Part shown: positions 1 through 6,511 of the stretch, one piece after another
Position numbering within the stretch: the first letter of the stretch is position 1
Layout of the letters: every line of letters begins with the position of its first letter
Origin: JABWBD01 sp040768665
GTDB lineage: Bacteria > Planctomycetota > Planctomycetia > Pirellulales > Thermoguttaceae
Assembly (NCBI GenBank): GCA_040768665.1
Contig: JAXGMN010000095.1
Span: forward strand, 1 to 26,253
Direction of reading: 5' to 3'
DNA length: 26,253 nt
The notes under the pieces: model-generated
The model's input: the letters and a program-made list of their open reading frames with translations, nothing else
What the model was told of the DNA's origin: nothing
Database searches by the model: none
Made by a program: the position numbers and the translations under genes

Positions 1-115
1 GGGACCGAGACCGCCACCGCCCCTGGCCCGACGCGCGGCCCGTTGGGCACTGCGTTTAAACGACGAATTCGCAAGACCTTAGGACCTTTACAGGGGTGCC
101 TGCTCTACCTCCCCT

Positions 116-140
116 CATTCTAACAGAGGTTCTAAGAATG
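116..140 (-). terminator. weak hairpin downstream of the coiled-coil gene
   Basis: CATTCT at 116-121 and AGAATG at 135-140 form a 6-bp inverted repeat with a 13-base loop, about 20 bases beyond the stop codon of the minus-strand gene at 160-999. There is no U-tract on the transcript side, so this is at best a weak or factor-assisted terminator. The rest of 1-159 shows no gene I can support. Confidence 0.2.
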
Positions 141-159
141 CGCCGGTCGGGAGAAACTG

Positions 160-999
160 TCAACGATCCCGCCGATGCACCTCGTCGGTGAGCCGCTCGA
201 GGTGCTGTCGCATCTCGTCCATCTTGCGACGCATCTCGTCGAGCTGCCGATTCAGATCCTCAACGGCACCCCGGAATTGCTCGGGCGCCGGCGGGCGCCG
301 GAATTCCGGCGGCGGAGGCTCGTCGGCCATGCCGCGGACTTTGGGTTCCAATTCGCGCATCAGTCGCTCCGCCACGTCGTGCAGGCCGGCTGCGTGAAGG
401 TTCTCGACGGCAATGCGGAGGTGCTCCATGCGGCGCTGGACGTCGGGTGGCGGGCCTTCGCGATCCGGCATGCGCCTTTCACGCTCTTCGCCGAAGCGCC
501 GGATCGACTGGTCCAGCTCCCGCAATCGCTGTTTGGCACTTTCCAATCCCTCGAGCCCTTTGCGCAGCGCCTCTTCCGCGCCTTGCTCTCGCAACTGCTG
601 CACGCGCCGTTCGGCCGCTTCCAGTGCGAGGCGAGCCTGCTCCCGCGCCCACTCGAGCCTTTCCGCTGGTTCGATCGCTCGAGGCAGCAGACGATTGCGC
701 TGCTCGGCCATCTCCCGCCGTTGTTGTCTGCGGTCGCCCTCGCGGGCCTCCGGATGTTCACGATCGCCTTCCCGAGCCTCCTCGCGCGGGCGATCCCGGT
801 GGCGAGCCTCGGGATGGTCACGGGACGGGTCAGCCTCGCGCGTTGCCGCTTCATCTCCGCCGCGCTCGCTGTGTTCCGCCGCGGGTTCGTCTCGCGGGGG
901 ACCATCCGCGACGGCGTCGCCGACGACGGGGGCGGCCAGCGCCGCGATGATGACCGCCGCCCATGAATGTCTCCACGACGCATGCATCAACTCTCGCAT
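160..999 (-). CDS. exported Arg/Glu-rich coiled-coil protein, function unknown
   Basis: The product is 279 residues. I chose the ATG at 999 because AGGAGG lies 7 bases upstream and because it opens with a signal peptide (hydrophobic stretch about residues 13-30, ending near AVA-DG). The same frame stays open to a TTG at 1101 but lacks such a ribosome site there. After the signal comes a very charged, low-complexity stretch (about 31-95) with a tandem REGDR/HPEA-type repeat. A long helical, probably coiled-coil segment follows (about 95-175), then a proline-rich linker, then a second predicted coil at the C-terminus with heptad-like LNRQLDEMRRKMDEMR. No catalytic motif is visible and I do not recognise a family. 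It lies downstream of a BlaI-type repressor on the same strand, so the repressor may control it. A periplasmic structural, chaperone-like or metal-sensing role is possible but unproven. Confidence 0.75.
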   Translation of the reverse strand: MRELMHASWRHSWAAVIIAALAAPVVGDAVADGPPRDEPAAEHSERGGDEAATREADPSRDHPEARHRDRPREEAREGDREHPEAREGDRRQQRREMAEQRNRLLPRAIEPAERLEWAREQARLALEAAERRVQQLREQGAEEALRKGLEGLESAKQRLRELDQSIRRFGEERERRMPDREGPPPDVQRRMEHLRIAVENLHAAGLHDVAERLMRELEPKVRGMADEPPPPEFRRPPAPEQFRGAVEDLNRQLDEMRRKMDEMRQHLERLTDEVHRRDR

Positions 1000-1189
1000 G
1001 GCAATGCCTCCTCGATGCGGGTCCGTCTGAGGACGGGCCCAGGTTGTTGAACAGACGGCCAAGATCAGCAACAAAAGCGGCAGCGCCGTCCTGGCCGCCA
1101 ACAGCAGCGCCCGCCGCGACGATTACCGCCGCGCCGGCGGCCAGGGCAAAGCCCCCTTCCCAGACGCTCATGGCAGCAGGGTGCATCAT
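851..1189 (-). other. reading frame coupled to the BlaI gene; possible remnant of a BlaR1/M56 sensor
   Basis: An ATG at 1189 overlaps the stop of the BlaI-like gene as ATGA, the junction often seen between blaI and its sensor gene. The frame opens with about 35 small hydrophobic residues (WEGGFALAAGAAVIVAAGAA), like the first membrane helix of an M56 protease. It then turns into arginine-rich sequence that merely shadows the coiled-coil gene on the same strand. In another frame the same region encodes a second hydrophobic stretch (ALPLLLLILAVCSTTWA) running into the downstream gene. This looks like a decayed or deleted sensor N-terminus, but a genuine short coupled peptide cannot be excluded. 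Confidence 0.25.
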
Positions 1190-1566
1190 GGCCGTCGCTT
1201 TCGCTCGCGGATGAGGCGTTCCAACCGAACCAGTTCCTGGTGGCTGACCTCGCGGGTTTCGAGCAGGTGGCTCATCGCCCGAGCCAGACTGCCACCGAAA
1301 AGGCGGTCCACAAGATCGTCCGCCATGCTCCGGGTCACATCCTCCGCGGAAACGACCGCCTCGTAAAGGAACTTCCGTCCCTGCTCCTCGTGCCGGACCA
1401 GTCCCCGTCCTTCCATCTTTCGCAGCATGGTGGCTACGGTGGTATAGGCAAGACCGCCGTCCAACTCCTCGAGAACCTCCGCCACGGTGGCCTTAGGATG
1501 ATCCCAGAGGACTTTAAGGATGCGAAACTGAAGTTCTCCCAGGCGGTGGCTTCGTTTGCCGGGCAT
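1186..1566 (-). CDS. BlaI/MecI/CopY-family transcriptional repressor
   Basis: The product is 126 residues, the normal length for the family. The first 75 residues read as the winged helix of BlaI/MecI: LGELQFRILKVLWDHPKATV, then VLEELDGGLAYTTVATMLRKM, then GLVRHEEQGRKFLYEAVV. The C-terminal part is a helical dimerisation segment. I chose the ATG at 1566, with GAGGAG about 10 bases upstream; the open frame further upstream lacks family character. In known systems BlaI represses beta-lactamase or sensor genes until a BlaR1-type M56 protease inactivates it. Here no intact M56 gene follows: an ATGA-coupled fragment and an exported coiled-coil gene do. Two short dyads just upstream (1590-1599 and 1606-1620) are plausible operators, suggesting self-control and possibly control of the divergent dipeptidase gene. 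The family call is firm; the targets are inferred. Confidence 0.9.
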   Translation of the reverse strand: MPGKRSHRLGELQFRILKVLWDHPKATVAEVLEELDGGLAYTTVATMLRKMEGRGLVRHEEQGRKFLYEAVVSAEDVTRSMADDLVDRLFGGSLARAMSHLLETREVSHQELVRLERLIRERKRRP

Positions 1567-1589
1567 CGATTGGGTGCTCCTCGTACAAC

Positions 1590-1620
1590 TACCTTGGTAA
1601 TACTGCCAGATTAGTTCTGG
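1590..1620. promoter_or_regulatory. candidate BlaI operator dyads
   Basis: Two inverted repeats sit between the BlaI-like start and the divergent dipeptidase gene. TACC-TT-GGTA occupies 1590-1599, starting 24 bases upstream of the BlaI ATG. CCAGA-TTAGT-TCTGG occupies 1606-1620. BlaI-family repressors bind short dyads in their own promoters, so these are the natural candidates. The exact sequences do not match an operator I can recall. Confidence 0.4.
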
Positions 1621-1687
1621 CGGGTCAAGGCCGCGGCCAAGAAATCCGACCGGGCCGGATGCCATGCGGTCGAGGTGAACCGGGCGA

Positions 1688-1716
1688 TTGACGAATCGCT
1701 CACAACGCACCAAAAT
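1688..1716 (+). promoter_or_regulatory. candidate promoter for the M19 dipeptidase
   Basis: TTGACG at 1688-1693 and CAAAAT at 1711-1716 are separated by 17 bases, a sigma70-like arrangement. Transcription would start near 1723. That leaves too short a leader for the GTG at 1731 and favours the ATG at 1755 or 1764 as the translation start. Confidence 0.4.
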
Positions 1717-1754
1717 GAACTCGCGTCTCAGTGATCTACTCCTTCGAGTTCTTC

Positions 1755-2963
1755 ATGCACGTCATGCCGATCTCGCGATTCCGCCCTCCGGCCGTATTGC
1801 TATTCTGGAGCATATCCCTCGTCTGCCGCGCGGATAGCGGCGAGGAGGCGTTGGTCGAGCGGGCCCGTGCGATCCACCAGCGCGTGCTCACGCTCGACAG
1901 CCACGTCGACATTGCCGGCTCGCATTATGCGACCCAGGAACTCGATCCGGGCGTCGATCACCCGAAGCTTCGTTGCGACCTGGTAAAGATGGCCCGCGGC
2001 GGCATCGACGGTGTATTCCTGGCCGTCTACGTCGAGCAGGGCAGCCGCGATGCCGCGGGCTACCGCTCGGCGTACGCGGCCGCAATGGGCAAGTTCGACG
2101 CCATCCGCCGGCTGACGGAATCGATGTACCCGGATCGCTGTGCGTTGGCCGAATCGGCCGACCAGGTCGAGAAGATCGTGACAAGCGGCAAGAAGGCCAT
2201 CATGATCGGCGTGGAGAACGGCTATCCGCTCGGCGAGGACCTTGGCCGGCTGGCGAAGTTCTATCGCCTGGGGGCTCGCTACATGACGCTCAGCCACAAC
2301 GGCCACAACCAGATCTGCGACTCTTGCAGGCCCAGCACCCGACTGAAGGACCAACTCATTGAGCACGGTGGGCTGAGCTGCTTTGGCAGGAAGGTCGTGG
2401 CGGAGATGAACCGCCTGGGCATGATGATCGACGTTTCGCATGTCTCGCCGCAAACGTTCTACGATGCCGTAAAGATCTCCAAGGCCCCGGTCATCGCCTC
2501 GCACAGCGGCTGCCGGGCGCTGAACGATCACCCGCGCAATCTGGACGACAACCAGCTCCGGGCTCTGGCGGCCGATGGCGGCGTGATTCAGATCGTAGCC
2601 TATGGACCGTTTCTCAAGCGGGTTTCGTCCGGTCGAGAGACCGTCGATGTGCGAGACTTCGTCGACCACATCGACCATGCCGTTCGCGTCGCGGGCGGCG
2701 AGCACGTAGGGATCGGCAGCGATTTCGATGGAGGGGCCTCGCTTTCCGGCTTCCAGAACCATGCCGACTCGCTCCACGTGACCGTGGAGTTGGTCCGCCG
2801 GGGCTACGAGGAAAGCCAAATCGCCGCGATCTGGGGCGGCAACCTCTTGCGAGTGTGGCGCGCGGCCGAAGGCGTGGCTGCCGACTTGCAGGCAGACGAG
2901 AGCGTGAAAACGCGACGCGCGTCTGACCCGTTGGAGAAGCATTCCTTGAAAGCAAGAAGATAA
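1755..2963 (+). CDS. membrane dipeptidase, peptidase family M19
   Basis: The product is 402 residues from the ATG at 1755. A GTG at 1731 and an ATG at 1764 are alternatives; no start has a strong ribosome site. A short signal peptide (hydrophobic FRPPAVLLFWSISLVCRA) suggests export. All the zinc ligands of the renal-dipeptidase family are present: HVD (H50, D52), the glutamate of GVENGY (E154), H229 in DVSHVS, H250 in SHSGCRAL and D323 in GSDFDG, with spacings close to the human enzyme. The enzyme should hydrolyse dipeptides, including some with a D-residue, outside the cytoplasm. The mammalian relative (dehydropeptidase I) also opens carbapenems, which is notable beside a BlaI-type repressor, but that link is inference. 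The ThuA-fusion gene begins 12 bases after the stop, so the two are probably co-transcribed. Confidence 0.92.
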   Translation: MHVMPISRFRPPAVLLFWSISLVCRADSGEEALVERARAIHQRVLTLDSHVDIAGSHYATQELDPGVDHPKLRCDLVKMARGGIDGVFLAVYVEQGSRDAAGYRSAYAAAMGKFDAIRRLTESMYPDRCALAESADQVEKIVTSGKKAIMIGVENGYPLGEDLGRLAKFYRLGARYMTLSHNGHNQICDSCRPSTRLKDQLIEHGGLSCFGRKVVAEMNRLGMMIDVSHVSPQTFYDAVKISKAPVIASHSGCRALNDHPRNLDDNQLRALAADGGVIQIVAYGPFLKRVSSGRETVDVRDFVDHIDHAVRVAGGEHVGIGSDFDGGASLSGFQNHADSLHVTVELVRRGYEESQIAAIWGGNLLRVWRAAEGVAADLQADESVKTRRASDPLEKHSLKARR

Positions 2964-2975
2964 GAGGAGCAATCC

Positions 2976-4682
2976 ATGCGAAGAATGCTTTCTGTTCTCG
3001 TCATCGCCGGGTCCCTGGTCGCGTGGATTGCCACCGCAGCGGCCCAGGGACCGAATCGCGAGCTTTCATCCGAGGAGAAGGCCCGTCTCGAGGCCGTCCT
3101 TCCTGCCGCGGCTCCCGCCGTGGCCGGCGAGCCTCGCAGACTCCTGATCTACGACGGCAACGTCGATTACGGCGGGCACGGGTCCATTCCCTATGCGAAT
3201 TACGCCTTCACGCGGATGGGTGAGAAGACGGGGGCATTCACGACGGTCGTCTCCCGAGATCCTTCCGTCTTTCAGAAAGACCATCTCGAACCGTTCGACG
3301 CCGTCTGCTTGAATAACACGGTCGGCAATCTCTTCACCGACCCGGTTCTCCGCCAAAACCTCTTGGAATTCGTTCTCGCCGGCGGCGGCCTTTTGGGCAT
3401 CCACGGCACGACTGTCGCCTTCACCGATTTCCGGCAGGGCGCGCGAGAGACCTGGCCCGAGTTCGGGCGGATGCTCGGCGGGCGCGGCGCCGCGCATCTG
3501 GCCCAGGACGAACGGGTCTGCATCAAGCTCGACTCGCCCGATCATCCGCTCAACCGGCCGTTCGAAGGAAAGGGCTTCGAGCACGTCAGCGAGTTCTTCC
3601 GGGTCCGCGGCCCTTACAGCCGCGACCGGGTGCATGTGCTGTTCAGCATCGATGCGGCCCGTACGGAGCTTCCTCCGAAGGGCACGAAACCGGGCGTCGA
3701 GCGCGCCGACGAGGACTATGCCCTTGCATGGACGCGAAACTACGGCCGGGGCCGCGTCGTCTACTCGACCATCGGCCATAGCCCGACCGACTTCATGGAT
3801 CCCAAGATCCTCCGGTTCTACCTGGGTGCCATCCAGTTCATCATGGGGGATATGGACGGCACCACGACCCCGAGCAACCGGCTCACTCCCGCCGTCGCTG
3901 CCCGGGAGAAGCTGGGCTGGCGTCTCGGCCTGACGGCGTGGGGCCTGCACAAGTTCACGCTGTTTGAGACGATCGGCAAGACGCGGCAGCTCGGGCTGAA
4001 CTACCTCGGCGGGCTGAGCTTCCAGAAGGTCAGCGACGAGATCCCCAAGAACTTCGACTGCAACCTTTCCGACGAAGAGCTGCAGCAGATACGTCTGGAG
4101 ATGGACGATGCCGGGATTCGGATGCCGACGTGCTTCTACGCATCGATCCCCGGCGACGAGGAGGGATGCCGCAAGGTCTTTGAGTTCGGCCGCAAAATGG
4201 GAATCGAGACTTTTATCTCGGAACCGCCCGCAGAATCGCTCGACACCATCGAGCGATTCTGCGACGAATACAAGATCAATCTCGCCATCCACAACCACGG
4301 CCGCGATCAATCGCCGATCTACTGGGAGCCGCAAGGGGTTCTTGAAGTCTGCCGGGGCCGGAGCAAACGAGTCGGCGCTTGCCCGGATACCGGCTATTGG
4401 ATCCGATCCGGGATCGATCCGGTGGAAGGAATCCGGACGTTGGGCGATCGGCTGATCACGATCCAGCCTCACGACCTGAACGAGCGTTCGTCGAAGGGCC
4501 ACGCCGTTCCCTGGGGCACGGGCAAGGCGGACTTCGAAAAGATGCTCTTCGAACTGAAGCGGCTCGGCGTCCGGCCCACGCTCATCGGCCTGGAGTATTC
4601 CTACGATTTCCTCGACAACATGCCGGAGATGGCCGAATGCATCGAGCTGTTTGACCGGGTCATGAAAAAGTTGACGGAATAG
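2976..4682 (+). CDS. exported fusion of a ThuA-like domain and a sugar-phosphate isomerase/epimerase TIM barrel
   Basis: The product is 568 residues from an ATG preceded by AGGAG. A Sec signal peptide is clear (about residues 1-24, ending TAAAQG). Residues about 52-290 match the ThuA, class-I-amidotransferase-like fold, with RRLLIYDGN at the first strand and GGGLLGIHGTTVAF at the position of the nucleophile elbow. Residues about 310-566 read as an AP-endonuclease-2/xylose-isomerase-like TIM barrel. Candidate metal ligands are the glutamate in FISEPPAES, the histidines in AIHNHGRD, the aspartate in GACPDTGYW, the histidine in TIQPHDLN and the glutamate in LIGLEYSYDF. ThuA and such isomerases are separate proteins in sugar and polyol catabolism; here they are joined and exported. 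The substrate is unknown. It follows the M19 gene by 12 bases. Confidence 0.88.
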   Translation: MRRMLSVLVIAGSLVAWIATAAAQGPNRELSSEEKARLEAVLPAAAPAVAGEPRRLLIYDGNVDYGGHGSIPYANYAFTRMGEKTGAFTTVVSRDPSVFQKDHLEPFDAVCLNNTVGNLFTDPVLRQNLLEFVLAGGGLLGIHGTTVAFTDFRQGARETWPEFGRMLGGRGAAHLAQDERVCIKLDSPDHPLNRPFEGKGFEHVSEFFRVRGPYSRDRVHVLFSIDAARTELPPKGTKPGVERADEDYALAWTRNYGRGRVVYSTIGHSPTDFMDPKILRFYLGAIQFIMGDMDGTTTPSNRLTPAVAAREKLGWRLGLTAWGLHKFTLFETIGKTRQLGLNYLGGLSFQKVSDEIPKNFDCNLSDEELQQIRLEMDDAGIRMPTCFYASIPGDEEGCRKVFEFGRKMGIETFISEPPAESLDTIERFCDEYKINLAIHNHGRDQSPIYWEPQGVLEVCRGRSKRVGACPDTGYWIRSGIDPVEGIRTLGDRLITIQPHDLNERSSKGHAVPWGTGKADFEKMLFELKRLGVRPTLIGLEYSYDFLDNMPEMAECIELFDRVMKKLTE

Positions 4683-4731
4683 CGGAAAATTTCTTTCGGC
4701 CACGGCAGTGTCGGCGAACGATGCCGGCCAG

Positions 4732-4761
4732 TTGTCGACCGGAATTGCGCGAGATTAGAAT
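4732..4761 (+). promoter_or_regulatory. candidate promoter for the LRR gene
   Basis: TTGTCG at 4732-4737 and TAGAAT at 4756-4761 are 18 bases apart. They end about 40 bases upstream of the ATG at 4802, which has GAGGA about 6 bases in front. This suggests the LRR gene has its own promoter rather than reading only from the ThuA-fusion gene. Confidence 0.4.
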
Positions 4762-4801
4762 AGCGGCATCGACTTACTTATTTTCGGTCGCGAGGACAGC
4801 C

Positions 4802-5581
4802 ATGAAGTTCCTATTCCAGTTTGCCTTGACCGTTGCCGTGGCGGGCGCCGCCCTGTGCCCCCTTTGTCGTCCTGCCGTCGCGGAGGCGGCGCCATCCCCG
4901 CAGTCAGGTCGGGCGGATTCCCCCCAAGCGGTCGCTGCTCTCGAAGCGGTGTCGGCCGATGTGGTGAAGAACCACCGAGGTGTCGTCCTGAGCGTCGAGA
5001 TGCGTGGCCAAAAAATTACCGACGCCGTACTGGCCCACCTCCGGGGGTTGCCTAATCTCGAGTGGATTAAGGTTACCAGTGCTCCCGTAACGGATCGGGG
5101 GCTGGCCAACCTGTCCCAACTGCCTCGCCTGCGCCGCATCTATCTGCGAGGCGTCGCCGTGACCGACGACGGATTGGCCCATCTGGCAAAGCTCACCGAA
5201 CTGGAAGCGCTTGCCCTGGAAGACACGCAAGTGAAAGGCCCGGGACTGGAGCATCTCAAAGACATGAGCCGACTGCGAGTCTTGAACCTCGGCGGCTGCA
5301 AGCTGAGCGGCGCCGCGTTAGTTTACCTTCAGCCGCTTATGAGCCTTGAGACGGTCGCCCTGCAGAACTCCGACATCACCGGTTCGAGCTTGTCGCACCT
5401 TTCCGGGCTTGCCGAACTTCGGGTCCTGAATCTTAACGGCTGCCAAATCACCGGCGACTCCCTCGAGCATTTGCGCCCGCTGGCCAACCTGCGGATCCTG
5501 CGGCTGAAGAACTGCCCCGCCACGCCTCAGGAAGCGAAGCAGTTCAAAAATCAAATGCCGGGTCTGGCCATCTTCCGCTGA
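4802..5581 (+). CDS. exported leucine-rich-repeat protein
   Basis: The product is 259 residues from the ATG at 4802, chosen for its GAGGA ribosome site and because a signal peptide starts there (FLFQFALTVAVAGAALCPLC, cleavage probably after AVA). From about residue 75 to the end, the chain is built of roughly seven 24-residue leucine-rich repeats of the ribonuclease-inhibitor/cysteine-containing type. Typical repeats read ITDAVLAHLRGLPNLEWIKV, VTDDGLAHLAKLTELEALAL and ITGDSLEHLRPLANLRILRL. Such repeats form curved binding surfaces and carry no catalysis, so a protein-binding role outside the cytoplasm is likely. Planctomycetes carry many such proteins and the partner cannot be read from context. 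Confidence 0.88.
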   Translation: MKFLFQFALTVAVAGAALCPLCRPAVAEAAPSPQSGRADSPQAVAALEAVSADVVKNHRGVVLSVEMRGQKITDAVLAHLRGLPNLEWIKVTSAPVTDRGLANLSQLPRLRRIYLRGVAVTDDGLAHLAKLTELEALALEDTQVKGPGLEHLKDMSRLRVLNLGGCKLSGAALVYLQPLMSLETVALQNSDITGSSLSHLSGLAELRVLNLNGCQITGDSLEHLRPLANLRILRLKNCPATPQEAKQFKNQMPGLAIFR

Positions 5582-5646
5582 GGCTCCGCCCATGAAGTGT
5601 TCCGGGAATTTCGTCGAGGCACAACCGCTCTGTTAGAGGTCTGCTC

Positions 5647-6249
5647 ATGAAACGACTTGACTTTTTCGTACCCGTGCTTGCCGTTCTTATGCTCGTACCG
5701 GCCGCGCCTGGCCAAGACACCGCCGTCGCATCGAAAAAGGCCGCGAAGCCGGCCCGCGGACCGGACTGCGTCTACGTGGGCACGCCTTACGACGTGATCG
5801 ACAAAATGCTCGACCTGGCAAACATTGAAGCAAGCGAGGTTGTCTACGATCTCGGCTGCGGCGACGGCCGGATCGTCGTGGCCGCGGCCGATCGCTTCGG
5901 CTGCCACGGCATCGGCTACGATATCGACCCGCAGCGGATCGAGGAAGCGCTGGTGAACATTGAAAAGCACCGCGTCGGGGACCTCGTCGAAGTGAAGCAG
6001 GAGGACATCTTCACCCTCGATCTGAGCAAAGCCGACGTGATCATGCTGTACCTTCTGCCGAGCATGAACAAGCGGCTTATTCCGCAGTTGATGAAGCTCA
6101 AGCCCGGCGCGCGGATCGTGGCTCACAACTACGATATTGAAGGAATCGTTTGCGACAAATCGGTCACGTTCCGCTCACTGGAGGACGGCGTAAAGCATTA
6201 CCTCTTTGTTTATACGGCGTCGCTTGAGAAGGAGGCAACCGAGCCGTAG
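5647..6249 (+). CDS. SAM-dependent methyltransferase fold with an N-terminal signal peptide
   Basis: The product is 200 residues, starting after AGAGG about 8 bases upstream. Residues 1-22 look like a Sec signal (hydrophobic FFVPVLAVLMLVPAAPGQ). The body is a class I methyltransferase: a lead-in VYVGTPYDVIDKMLDLA, motif I VVYDLGCGDGRI (about 66-76), the ribose-binding acid in GYDID (91-94), and a motif-IV-like MLYLLPSMN (about 136-144). The lead-in plus DLGCGDGRI resembles the FAM173/DOT1-like lysine methyltransferase group. Export is odd because SAM is a cytoplasmic cofactor. Either the leader is a membrane anchor with the enzyme inside, or the protein binds something else. It follows the LRR gene by 65 bases on the same strand. 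Confidence 0.87.
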   Translation: MKRLDFFVPVLAVLMLVPAAPGQDTAVASKKAAKPARGPDCVYVGTPYDVIDKMLDLANIEASEVVYDLGCGDGRIVVAAADRFGCHGIGYDIDPQRIEEALVNIEKHRVGDLVEVKQEDIFTLDLSKADVIMLYLLPSMNKRLIPQLMKLKPGARIVAHNYDIEGIVCDKSVTFRSLEDGVKHYLFVYTASLEKEATEP

Positions 6250-6280
6250 CGCGCCGCCAAGGCCGGAGAGAGCTACCATC

Positions 6281-6298
6281 GGGCGGCCGGCGCCGCCC
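6281..6298 (+). terminator. strong GC hairpin after the methyltransferase gene
   Basis: GGGCGGC at 6281-6287 and GCCGCCC at 6292-6298 form a perfect 7-bp stem with a CGGC loop, 32 bases after the stop codon at 6249. No U-tract follows, so a classical intrinsic terminator is doubtful. The remaining gap to 6511 shows no gene. Confidence 0.35.
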
Positions 6299-6511
6299 CG
6301 CCCGTTGTGCCAAGAGACATCCCTCGATGACAGAGGCTTGGGGCTGGGGAGGTTTACCCGCCCGGCCTTTTTCCGATTGGCAGGGGGAACAACACGCATA
6401 CACTGGAAGCGCGCGTGCCCCGGTGCGGCACGTGCTCAAGTTTCGTGATCCAGCCGCGCCCCGCACCGGAACGGAACCGCGCGGTAACGCCACAAGCGAA
6501 GGAGATGATCC

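Noticed and set aside
1000..1101. Signal-like hydrophobic start (TTG at 1101) for the coiled-coil gene
   Set aside because: The ATG at 999 has a near-perfect ribosome site and its own signal peptide. The upstream stretch is more likely remnant sequence.
3066..4703. Long minus-strand open frame (545 codons) opposite the ThuA fusion
   Set aside because: It mirrors codon usage of the plus-strand gene, has no signal, motif or ribosome site, and such frames arise readily in GC-rich DNA. The same applies to minus-strand frames at 6164-8008, 10081-12099, 12602-14278, 21453-23714 and 23862-25118.
6380..6410. GGGGGAAC upstream of htrA as an extracytoplasmic-stress sigma promoter
   Set aside because: No matching -10 element at the required spacing.
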